This document shows, piece after piece, positions 54,421-64,000 of a stretch of DNA of 64,000 bases. Source of the DNA: Acanthococcus lagerstroemiae (taxonomy: Eukaryota > Arthropoda > Insecta > Hemiptera > Eriococcidae); assembly GCA_031841125.1 (NCBI GenBank), contig CM063107.1, positions 49,613,497 through 49,677,496 of the forward strand, given 5' to 3'. Numbering within the stretch: the first letter of the stretch is position 1; every line of letters starts with the position of its first letter. The notes beneath the pieces were generated by a model. The model saw only the letters and a program-made list of their open reading frames with translations, was not told the DNA's origin and did not search any database. Made by a program: the position numbers and the translations under genes.

Positions 54421-54770
54421 TCTTACTTTCTATTGGATAAATTTTACTGCAGATTAATAAAGTTTACCCCACTCTTCACTCCTATCACTTCACGCCCCGC
54501 TGACGAGTTTGTGACTTCTCGGGGTCCCAACATCGTTTCACACCCGCTACGACTTTGTGACTCGTCGAAGTTCCAACATCCCCTCACGCCCACTGACAAG
54601 ATCATAACTTTTCGGAGTCTCAGTGGCGCCCTATCGCTACCTCACGACCCGCTCGACGCCGTCGGTGAATTCAAAGCTAATTGGGAAAAGGAGAACTCGC
54701 GTCGAAAAATCGTGAAAATCTCACTTCCTATTGGATAGATTTTGCCATAAATTAATAGCATTTACCTTAT
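54411..54770. repeat. Composite repeat: about 57-bp direct ends around a three-fold inner repeat
   Basis: CGTGAAAATCTTACTTTCTA through TTAATAAAGTTTACCCC (54412-54471) recurs at 54711-54768 with changes. Between them three degenerate units, each with CACGCCC-CTGACGAG and TTGTGACTTCTCGG-GT-like blocks, start near 54490, 54541 and 54588. It is GC-rich relative to its flanks. Confidence 0.65.
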
Positions 54771-55910
54771 CCCTTATCCCCCCCCCCCTCATCAAACCAA
54801 GAGTAATATCTGATTTTTTTGTTCTGTAAAAATCAACTAAATAGTTTGAGATAGAGAAAAACTTCAGCATTCCTTCAAGTGTGCTGATGGATGATACCCC
54901 GAATTGTTGAACTTCATTCACTGAGGCAACTCACCGAAGTGCCTGGGAGTGGTCCTCTGCATGAGTGCGTCCCTTGATGCTTAAATCTTCGATGTTGGTG
55001 CTATATTGTGCTACCCATAACTGTATGCTAGATGCATGGGAGGATCGTACTATCTACTCCAACTGAAGGATTTTCAACAGAAGGCCTATTAATTAAAAAC
55101 AGATTTAACTGTTATATAGACCGAGTTATTAACTTCGATGTTATCATAGTGTTGAAAGTGGTTTCACTTTTATTAAATGTATAATCGCATTTCTTTAATT
55201 GAAATTATTATTGTGATGCTTTCAGATGGGCTGTATCTACCGTCATGACGCGACAGAACTATATTCCGTGTGTCGACCAAATCCCAGTCAACGTTATAAT
55301 ACCAGTTTGGGATTTTTGCAATCACGCTAATAATAAGGTCAGTATTTTTATTGATGGTCGTATACTCGGTGTAATACTCTGTGTGAGTTATTAAGTACAA
55401 CTTCGCGTGTAAATCATTTTAAAAAAATCGGATCATTCGTGACTATGCGGAAGTATGAGGTCAGTTCCTAGTTTATATTTCTCAATTTTAATGTTGCGTG
55501 AAATGATCATTTTCCCATTTGACGATTACGATCATATAGTTGAAAATTTGCTTTTATCAGAATGTGTTTCTAATATGAATAACTTGGAGTCAGGGCTATA
55601 CAACTGAATCGTGAGGTTTGAAACACTTCCAGCATCTTCCTAATCTATATACGATTGCGTTGAACTTGGGATTCTTCAAGACTCTTTCAGCCTCTTCCAA
55701 ACTTATTCAAGACTCTTTCAAATCTATAAAATGTGGCAGTTTCTATAAAAACGGGTAACTTTGTCGATTGATCAAAGTCTCAGAAAATGCGAAAAAAGAA
55801 AACCGAAATTTTTTGGTCGAAAAATCAATTTTGAGATTTTGGTTGATTTCTATAGAAAAAACATCGCAGTAAGGAAGAGACAAAATTTATGCGCATGAGA
55901 GAGAAGAGGG
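54771..55910. other. No recognised gene
   Basis: An 11-nt C run lies at 54778-54788. Near 55670-55720 CAAGACTCTTTCA words resemble the array at 57 kb. ORFs lack motifs. Confidence 0.35.

Positions 55911-55912
<2 letters not shown>

Positions 55913-55952
<40 letters not shown>
55913..55952. repeat. (GA)20 microsatellite
   Basis: This is an uninterrupted GA run of about 40 nt. Confidence 0.95.
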
Positions 55953-55955
<3 letters not shown>

Positions 55956-56535
55956 ATGAAAGAAAATGAGAAAGAATGCGAATGTCTTGCGTTCGCTTCT
56001 TCGTGGTTTTTCGGAGCTCACAAATAAATCCGATGTTCTGAATTGTTACCACGCAGAAGAGCGAAAAATTACCTTTTCAACAAGCCCTCGTCGAGGCTGG
56101 TAACGTGATTCCGCGGCGAGTTAGGGCCGCTTGAAGGAGTGGGAGGAAAAGGTGTGTCTAACTTTAAACGCGTTTTCCCCAAAAACGTGTTTTTGCGCAT
56201 TCTCATTACACTCATCTTTGACTGCTTGTATCTCCGGAACAAACAGCGCTACAAATCTCGCCGATAGCTCGTTGGAATGGGCATTCATTCCTCTATACGT
56301 ACTGTCCGTAACTCAAAATTTGTTGGATCGACAATGTTACCCCTTTTTATAGAAACTGCCACATATTTATTAGAAGAATTGATGAAAACTAATACGAGTT
56401 CGTCCAGCCGTTCTATCCCGCCGATTTGCTTCACTTTTTTTTGAAACGAATATTATTTATCTGTTGGTACATATGTCATCAGGTATTGGAATTCACGTAA
56501 CTTTGACCTTACTCAAGTTATATTCAAACGCATTA
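55953..56535. other. No recognised gene
   Basis: The ORF 56131-56352 (plus, 73 codons) has no domain, although the interval is somewhat CpG-rich. No repeat partner was seen. Confidence 0.35.
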
Positions 56536-56539
56536 ATGA

Positions 56540-56889
56540 TTTTTCCAAGCTTTTTCTCCACTCAAACATCAATATCTTGGGTTCTAATTAATGTAACAAT
56601 GTTCATTTTTATCTAAGAATACTCAGTGGATCAAGACCTATCATTTGAGCTTTTGACCCCTCAAATTGTTTGAGTCTGAGGACAGTTGTGAGTAGATATT
56701 CAACTTGACTTTTGATATTTTCAAGAATTTTCTTGACTCAAAGATCTATATCTCAGGTTCTAACTGAGGTAAAGAATTTGTTTTGCTCTAAGAACACTCA
56801 GTGGATCATGACCTTTCATTTGAGCTTATGACCACTCAAATCGGTTGAGTCTGAGGACTGTTGTGAGTGGACATTCAACTTCACCTGTT
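56540..56889. repeat. 175-bp tandem duplication
   Basis: The second unit repeats the first at an offset of 175 bp: ACTCAGTGGATCAAGACC at 56621 and ACTCAGTGGATCATGACC at 56796. Other shared blocks are TTTGAGTCTGAGGAC and GTTGTGAGTRGA-ATTCAACTT. Identity is about 80 percent by eye. Confidence 0.82.
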
Positions 56890-57049
56890 ATAATTTTAGA
56901 AGGGAAAAAAATGGTAGATTAAAGAAAAATAAATAAATAACACTTGCTTCATTCTGATTGGCTCTCAGCTTCAGACATTATACTTCCAATTAACAACTAA
57001 AATGCAGTGGTGCAGCACAAGTCTGATTTAAACTCAATAGGATTTTTTT

Positions 57050-58270
57050 TTCAAACTTGATTATATCCCTGTAAGACTTGACGATTTGTTTAAAAGTCTT
57101 TGGAGCATTATCAGCTTCCTTTAGGACTGTGTTAAAGTAAAATTGTTACTACCTTGATCCAAATGTTCTACAAGTTTCTTCCAGACTCGCTTAAAACTTT
57201 TCCAGATACCTCCATCCTTTTCCGAACTTCATACAACTTTTAAAATATTTGTTATCCTTTTTGGAACTTATACGACTTTCAAAATATATTGTGAGACTCG
57301 TAAACTCGCTTAAAATTCTTTCATTCACTTGTAGCATCATTGAGCTTTCTTAGGACTCTTCTAAACTTGATTAAAACTCTGTACAACTTTTCTAATTTAA
57401 TTGAAAACTATTTGAAACGCCTCCAGCCTTTTCCAAGATGGAAGTAAAATCCTTGAAGACTCGTACAAGCTTTATTAAAATGCTGAAGACTCATCTAGTT
57501 TCATTTGAAACTTTTAGGCATTTCTAACCTTATCCAAACTTGTTACAGATTCTTCTGAACTTAATTAGGACGCAATAAGATCATTTTAAACTTAATTAAA
57601 ACTATGTTAGACTCTCCCACTTTAGTTTAAAACTTTCAGTATGTAGTTGCAGCCTTATCCAAAGTGGCTTTATTCAAACTCTTTTATTGCTCTTTTAAGC
57701 TTGATTAGGTCTTGAAGTATTTTCAATCTTGATTAAAATACTGTGAGCCTCTTCCAGTCTGTTTAAAACTCTGTAAGGCATTTTCAATTTTCTATGAGAC
57801 TGCACCAACTAGACATGTTTAAACTCTTTCAGACCCGTTGAGGCTCCTTCGAACTTGTTCGATACTTTACTAGACTGAATCACTGAATTGAGTTTCAGTT
57901 TCTTGCAAACTTGTTTAAGACTCTGCTGGGTTGAATTACTAAATTAAGACTCCTTAAAACTTTTTTCAAAACGCTGTAAGACTCTTCCAGATTGATTCAA
58001 AATTCTGTGAACTCTTTCAGGCACTTCCAGCGTCTTTAAAACTAGTTTCGGATTTTCGAACGTCTTCAAAACCAGTTTAAGATTTCTTAATGCTGTTCCA
58101 AGACTGCTTAAAACTATGTAAGACACTTCTAAACTCGTTTAAAACTTTTAAGGCTCTTCAAGCAGATATGGAACATGGTGAAACCTCTTGAGACCTCTTT
58201 CAGCCATGTTCGTAATTATTTAAATCTCTTTCTGCCTTGATCGAGACTCTTCAAGATTTTCTGGAAGAAA
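57050..58270. repeat. Degenerate array of about 30-bp period
   Basis: Words such as AAGACTCTTCCA, CTTGTTTAAAACT and CTTGATTAAAACT follow one another for over 1.2 kb at spacings near 28-33 bp with much drift. Related words appear near 9200-9300 and 55670-55720. No coding frame persists. Confidence 0.65.
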
Positions 58271-58643
58271 CGAATGTAGACCTTGCGTTTATTTAGCAGA
58301 ATGGGAATTTAATTTTGAATTTTCTTTTCTGTATGTAGGTTTTTTCTTTGGAGTGTTACGATGGAGCGAGGGAATGTATTTCCGTGCTTCATCCAACTTG
58401 GGATAGCCAGCAAATTCTGGCTTTATCGTGATGTAAATACATATTTTACGAAAAATGAAAATTATTTAGTTACACAAAGTACATAGAATATGGCCAACCC
58501 TGATTAATTATGTATTCATCGCCCCCGCCCTACCGGTATCACTATCGGCTATTTCTCGGCTAGGGTTCTTTTGTAGGGAGAGAGAGGGGGGGCATCTCTA
58601 TATAAAACACAATCGAAGAGTAATTTTCCGAAAACTGTTATGT
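58271..58643. other. No recognised gene
   Basis: Nothing beyond a short GA/G-rich stretch near 58578-58595 is seen. Confidence 0.3.
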
Positions 58644-58801
58644 TCAAAAAATTAGTTTTTCAGAAAATGTAAAACTGTTTAGAAAATCCCATATCCTTAG
58701 GGGCGGTGGAGATATTTCGACTCAGATATCTTGCTTGCTGTGCCTGATAGCGATACATCAGTTTGTTAGGAGTGTTGCGATCTGTCTGTTATATCCAATG
58801 A
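58644..58801. repeat. Interspersed repeat X, copy 2
   Basis: This is the partner of 18840-18990 in the same orientation. It ends about 33 bp before the TIR element at 58834. Confidence 0.75.
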
Positions 58802-58833
58802 TACTGAACTCACAGTTTCAAATTTTGGACGCG

Positions 58834-59491
58834 TACTGTAACACGGGGTGACTTGGCACACGTATGTTCTCATTATACGCGAGGGAAGAAATAGAAAGTG
58901 TGGTAACACTGACACGTGACTCCTGGTAATGTAGGATGTTATAGCTATCATGTAAAACCAACTCGGTGGAATTCCGCTATTTCCAGGCAGCGTTATCAGG
59001 ACGTTTATGCAGAGCCTCAAAAAGCGTATACAAATTACCCGTACGTTAGAGAAACTGTTTAAGATAATGAGTGAAAATTGAAGGAAATTGTGTGTGTGGC
59101 ATCATTACTTGCAGAATTTGATCGCAGTCATGATAAAAGTCGTACAGTTCTCATGGTTACCATTCCTATGGTGTTCGCTTTCATCAATACACATACTATA
59201 TCAATTTGGAATTAGTTGACACTTTTAATAGACGACACTACGTTTACAATTTTCCCCCATTCATTCATGCACATGGGCAATGTCACCCCATCGCGGTACC
59301 ACTTGACACACTTTTTTCATAATGCTGTGGTGGGAAAATTTGTGGGCGGGGTTGTCTCAGTCTTTTGGGGATGTATTCCGCAATGTCCTATCAAAATTAC
59401 AAAAAATATCCCGATTCTGGAACCCAGTTTTTACAGTTTCTAGAGCGCTTCGAAGTTGAAAATATAGGAAAAAAGTGAGCAAAGTGACCCC
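58834..59491. mobile_element. GGGGTGAC-ended element, copy 1
   Basis: The left end TACTGTAACACGGGGTGACT is followed by TGGCACAC. The right end is GTGAGCAAAGTGACCCCG, an inverted relative. The whole unit is matched in inverse by 62445-63541. An internal GTCACCCCATCGCGGTACCA near 59281-59300 is another copy of the terminus, so the unit may itself be composite. No transposase was recognised. Confidence 0.75.
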
Positions 59492-61170
59492 GTTTTTGGA
59501 AAATTATTCTTCAGTTGACTTATATTTTGAGTGTATTCATATGAAAACAAATCAGAATATAGATTAGGAAAAGGCGACGGGTGGGGGGCTCACATTTCTT
59601 AGAATTAGCTCATCTAGCTGGTGATAACTAAAATACTTAGACTGTAATTAAGTGGGAAAGCATCTGTGCCGACATCCTAGCAATAAGTTTGCGGGACCTT
59701 AAAATGTATAAAATGGAAACAAATGAATACAAATAAAGTACTTTACGACAAGAATAAAAGTGAAAGAAAAAATTGTTTGTTACACCCTCAAGAAGTCAAA
59801 GTTGTTACTATTGGAAGGGGTGCGGATATCGGTGGAAGAACAGAAGTTCGGGTAACATTTCAAAAAAATTGTCACTTTTCGTCTTTTAATGATCCTCGCT
59901 TCTCTCTGCAAATCGAGTGCCGATGAAATACGCATTCAACTGCTAAATAATAATCATTGTGGCGCAATCATTCATTGAAAGCTAGAGAAGCCAGCGGAAA
60001 AGTCGAGATGTAATACCAACGCATCACTCGCAGATACAGTTGAATAAATAAAACTGTAATGCACCGGAAGAGCCAGCGAAAATTGTTTGGAATTATAATC
60101 TGGATCAGACGTATTATCTTCCCAAAGAGCATGTCAGTCTAAACCGAAATAACTGGTATTTGGTGACAGAATGGCGTGGAAGGGGATCGGGATCCGTGAG
60201 CCAAACGTTATCTAGTTAAGTCAGACGAAATAGCCGTGTTTCATAATCAAAGATGAGTAAAATTGCGAACCCAATGATTTGAATAATTATTATGTAACTT
60301 ACGTAAGATGGCATTCCGAGGGAATAATTCTACAGATAATTATTTATTAGCTATCTCAATAATTTCGTCAATTTTATATTATTGATGTGTAATTGGTCTT
60401 TGGTCATCATATTCATCGTCGGTGTAAATTCCTGAAACATAAACGAATAACTATTTTGTGGGAAATACAGTAGGAATCAAAATTATCTTACAGGTGACCT
60501 TAGATTTTTAAATTCTGTATTCACAATAAATTTGTACAAGAGCGATAAAGAAAATACTTCTCTTATTTCAACTGAGACCTGATAAAAAGGTATTTTAAGC
60601 ATTTTCTCTCTTATTCACATTCTTCAGACTATCTTGTCATTCGTACCTACCAATCACTTGAAGTCGCTAAATTAAGGGGGCAGAACCTTTTAGTTAGACT
60701 TGCAATACCTATAATACGTATTCAGAAATTCCCAGCACGATATATTCGGAGTGTAGCTCTCTTTGAATTGGGGTACACAAATAATTAGGAGCTGAACATC
60801 TCTTCTTTACTCATACAGCAAAATTAGAGAATTTCAGCGTTAGTACCAATTATGTTTACAATGGATTAGGTACCAACTTCGAGCATGTACACAGCACAAC
60901 AACCCACAAACGATTTTACAAGGATAAAGAGGAGATGCAAAAAATGACAAAAGATAGATCGATGACTTCAGAATAAATTATTTGCGCGAAGATAGTCGAG
61001 ACGATATTATGCTGCACCAGTGAGTGTTAACCGAATCTTCTCAGATTCCCACGGTTATATAGATCGTCATTTTATGAATGGTGCTTAGCCTCGATGTTCA
61101 GTGCATATTTCTATTTTGAACTGTATTTTTGGATATGTTGCGCTTGCAGAAATTACATGTCCCATCACTA
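59492..61170. other. No recognised gene
   Basis: The only ORF of note (59723-59926, 67 codons) has no domain. No repeat partner was found. This sequence and the next gap form the centre between the two inverted GGGGTGAC-ended copies. Confidence 0.35.
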
Positions 61171-61425
61171 AATTGGTCCGAAATCCAGCGATTTTCGAAA
61201 TGTTTTGCTCCCAGTGGCTAAACTGGTTTCTATTGGTCTAAAAAACCACCAGCCAAAATTCTTTGGAATCGAACAATTTTGAAGGTTCCCTCCGGGGAGG
61301 TCATAATCCCTCAAAACGGCTTGATTTTAAAACGTTTTGACCGGTGGGTTTTTTGACAGAACAGAACAAGTTTAGCCACTGGGAGTGAAGCATTTCGAAA
61401 ATTGCCTAATTTTAGACCACCCTAC
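61171..61425. repeat. Large imperfect palindrome
   Basis: The left arm from 61171 and the right arm back from 61425 are inverted relatives over most of their length. They share ATTTTCGAAATG, CTCCCAGTGGCTAAAC and AAAAAACC-ACC blocks. The turn is near 61290-61310. The right terminus abuts CCCATCACTG, and CCCATCACTA lies at 61161 in the same orientation. A fold-back MITE is the simplest reading. Confidence 0.65.
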
Positions 61426-62444
61426 CCATCACTGTTTTTGCTCAATGTTCGTCCTTCTTAGAAATAACGGGGTGACATAATTTTGGATATCGGTATTATC
61501 GATGACGCTGTTGTACGAAACGTTTGTTCAGTTGATATCCATAATATAAATTCTTGAAAATTTCATCTCGCCTCTTTTCCAAATACCACTTTTTTGAGTT
61601 TAGTGTCGCATTGTTATCAAAAACCAACCAATGACCTGAAAACCCTCATGTTCGTATATCTGATGAAATTCGTGAAAATTTTTTCCCGTCTCCCATCCCC
61701 CTCCCCTTCTAGATGCTACTATTTTAAACATAAAATCAAAATAATATCAAAAATGATCCCATCTATCCTGACGCAGGCCTAATCGGGGCAATTCCGGAAT
61801 AGGGACCAATTTGGGTGCGTGCGCCGTTGTACGCCCCACTATCATCATCGAATATCAAAAATGAATTCAGCGGTCCAAGAGACCTAATTTTTAATATTCA
61901 TAAAAATTCGAGGAAATTTTGTCCCGCCTTACCCCAGGTGCTTCATTATTCTCGACATCTGCACGTAAACTCCTCATTATCTCCCTGGCGCTTCTAGCTT
62001 CCATGTAATTTTGCATTTTTTAAGGCATTGAAAAATTAAATTTAGTACCGTATTCGAAAAGAAATAACAAAATATGACTTCTTTTTTTTTTGAAAATGAA
62101 AAATATTTGGAGATTGTTCAATCGAGGTGAAGTTTACATGGCGTTGCCTCTAAGAAAATAATGTTTTGTGGTTTAAAATCAGTTTTTCCCCCGATAATTT
62201 TGGAAAAATTTCAAATTTGGAACTTACAGTTTCCAAAATATTTAGATTTGGCCATATTTTGTACTTTATCAAAAGGTTCGTAAACTCCTTGTGAAAATTT
62301 GGTAAGGCTAAATTTCCTTTCATGCAATGCGATGACAAAATAAATACTAACGACTGAAAATGAATGCTTATGGATGGTCAAATTACTGTATTAATCAATA
62401 TGCAGAGATCTCACCAATTTGAGAGGATGTTTTTCACTGACGTA
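61426..62444. other. No recognised gene
   Basis: Three short ORFs lack motifs. Similar ATTTTTTTTG-AAA words occur but no boundary is evident. Confidence 0.35.
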
Positions 62445-63541
62445 TACCGTAACAGGGGGTGACTTTGCTCACTTTTTTCTGTACTTTCAAATTCTGGGAT
62501 ATTTTTTTGTAATTTTGATGTGACATTTTAGAATACATTACTCAATAGTTTGTGACACTCCACCCCAGAAATTTTTCCGCAGAATTATGAAATAAGTGTG
62601 CAAGGTAGTACCGCAGTGGGGTAACATTGCACATGTTCATGGATGAACGCGGAAAAGAGTTGTAAATATAGTGTTGTCTATTAAAAGTGCCGAGTAACTC
62701 TAAATTGGTACACTACCCGATTGACAATGAAGCCGAATGTGAGTGCATTTGTGAACATCACTCAGTAATCACACTAATGCTGAGCCATCACTTCACACAC
62801 ACACTATCTTAAAATGATGAGATGTTGACCACTCACAAAAAAATGTGATCGGCCAAATGTCTCAAAACGGTAGTGGTTTGTGATATTTTATGTGAGTGCT
62901 CTCCAAATTGTCAATCGGATATACATACTGATGTGTGCGAAAAACCAGGGAATGTTAATTATGAGAACTGTATTCTGTCTTTATCCCAAAAATCTTAAGG
63001 AAAAAAACAAATGTGATATTTTCTTCAGAAGGTCGAGACCCTAACACATGAAAATGTGTCCTCAGTATCTCTGAAATGCATAAACATCCGATTTGTACTC
63101 AGACCAAACATCGAAATTGATCACTTACTGGCTTAAAGAACAAATAAACAATTGTGTGCTAAGTCACCCCCTTCGTGTTTTTCCCCCAAATTTTCACAAA
63201 TTGCTACATCACTATGCTGATTAATACACAATAGTTTACTTTTATCACGCCGTGATCAAATTCTGCGTGTAATGATGCCGAACATATACAGTTTTCTTCA
63301 ATTTCCACTCATTATCTAAAACAATTTCTGTAATGTAATTTTGATACGCTTTTTGAATCTCTGCACGAACAACCTAACACTGCTTGGAAATAACGGAATT
63401 ACACGGAGTTGGTTTTACACGATAACTACGTACAATATCCTACGTTACAATGAGTCACGCGTCAGTGTTGCCGCACATTCTACTTTTTCCCTCGCGCTCG
63501 TAGGAGTAATGGAAACACAGGTGTGCCAAGTCACCCCATAA
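62445..63541. mobile_element. GGGGTGAC-ended element, copy 2 (inverted), with nested MITE
   Basis: The left end TACCGTAACAGGGGGTGACT is followed by TTGCTCAC. The right end reads GTGTGCCAAGTCACCCC. Read on the minus strand it is collinear with 58834-59491, including CTCATTATCTAAAACA and ACGCTTTTTGA-TCT-TGCA blocks, but longer because of the 204-bp MITE and other extra sequence. Nothing protein-like was found. Confidence 0.75.
62716..62919. mobile_element. TA-flanked 204-bp MITE, copy 2
   Basis: CCCGATTGACAAT and ATTGTCAATCGGA form the ends, flanked by TA (62714-62715 and 62920-62921). It is the reverse-orientation sister of 30133-30334 and is inserted in the GGGGTGAC-ended element copy 2, so it is younger than that element. 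Confidence 0.88.
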
Positions 63542-64000
63542 TTACAAAGTCGCCTCGTGCTACCGTAGCGATAAACTCAAATTTTAGGCGATGAAAGCTA
63601 CAGATGCTAACCCTGCGGCAGTGAATACAATTATGGAGCCAGCCCCACTCGAAATCATCAAAATTATTTCTTGTCGTTATATTAAGCAGGTTGCAGTTAT
63701 GCAAGTAGCTACCATAAGGCCAGTTCATTTTATGCCGTCCTCTATTTACAGTGCCAGGGTGGAAGCTGACAACGAATGGTCGTGCGATTACAGTGATTTA
63801 GTATAAGTTTGTTTTTATATTGTGCTTGTTGGATTTTTGAATTCTAAGTCCTTGTCTTCGACTTGAATACCACAATTTTGAAATTTGGCTCAGAAACCAA
63901 ATTTGAATGCTATGAAAACCTATATAAATTAATATCCATGTTGTATTTAACCACGTTTTCATCCTCCTCTCTCTCTCTCTCATGGGGAGTTGTAAGCTTA
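63542..64000. other. No recognised gene; short (TC)n near the end
   Basis: Overlapping opposite-strand ORFs (63531-63728, 63591-63806) have no domain. A CT/TC run of about 16 nt lies near 63965-63981. Confidence 0.35.

Overview
This window looks like repeat-rich nuclear DNA of an animal, most likely an arthropod and plausibly an insect. The base composition is AT-rich and no open reading frame exceeds about 225 codons. There is no operon-like packing. The recognisable content is eukaryotic transposable elements: LINE-type and Penelope-like retroelements, a tRNA-derived SINE, mariner-like and hAT-like DNA transposons, and many non-autonomous relatives. I found no convincing host protein-coding exon, rRNA or functional tRNA gene. 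The species cannot be named from sequence alone.

Layout, 1-20 kb. The window opens inside the 3' half of an R1/Jockey-type LINE that ends in poly(A) at 1270. An antisense endonuclease fragment lies at 2.1-2.6 kb, a SINE at 5.7 kb and an RTE-like 3' end at 6.1-6.5 kb. A 76-bp triplicated repeat follows at 8.7 kb. At 9.6-11.0 kb sits a 5'-truncated Penelope-like element on the minus strand, with reverse transcriptase and GIY-YIG regions, inverted terminal sequences, an 11-bp target duplication and a candidate hammerhead ribozyme. At 11.7-13.8 kb a hAT-like element is filled with 22 copies of an alternating long/short satellite. Next come an unexplained 223-codon minus-strand ORF, a chimeric LINE scar at 15.8-16.2 kb, a CT-rich repeat at 16.4-17.4 kb, a second SINE copy at 18.6 kb and a fold-back mariner at 19.0-20.0 kb.

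Layout, 20-40 kb. This part holds more LINE fragments (20.0-20.7, 25.5, 28.0-28.3 kb) and two hAT-like elements with 7/8-matching 8-bp target duplications (24175-25353 and 27045-27687). It also holds a TA-flanked MITE at 30.1 kb whose inverted sister is at 62.7 kb, several termini of a CAGGGTGTCTA family, and an internally deleted RTE-like element at 38.06-39.86 kb.

Layout, 40-64 kb. A TACCGT-ended element at 41.2-42.6 kb carries a nested MITE. A cluster of palindromic mariner copies spans 43.0-45.8 kb. Two elements inserted into this cluster have perfect 8-bp duplications, and paralogous copies show the empty sites. A mariner transposase C-terminus is at 45.9-46.1 kb. At 49.2-50.5 kb a four-unit tandem array is interrupted by an element with 31-bp perfect terminal inverted repeats and about ten TTGGCCCT-type internal motifs. 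Further on are two related short TIR elements (51.4 and 52.3 kb), T-rich low complexity (53.4-54.4 kb), a degenerate array of about 30-bp period (57.05-58.27 kb), and two inverted copies of a long GGGGTGAC-ended element (58.8-59.5 and 62.4-63.5 kb).

Between the repeats are islands of apparently unique, CpG-containing sequence at about 4.0-5.5, 17.45-18.6, 23.3-24.15, 32.1-33.3, 40.1-41.2 and 47.8-49.1 kb. They may be host intronic or intergenic DNA, and any regulatory elements would most likely lie there. The genes here do not cooperate in a pathway. The window is a layered record of transposon insertion, nesting and tandem amplification, and the clearest biology is in its nested elements and their insertion sites.
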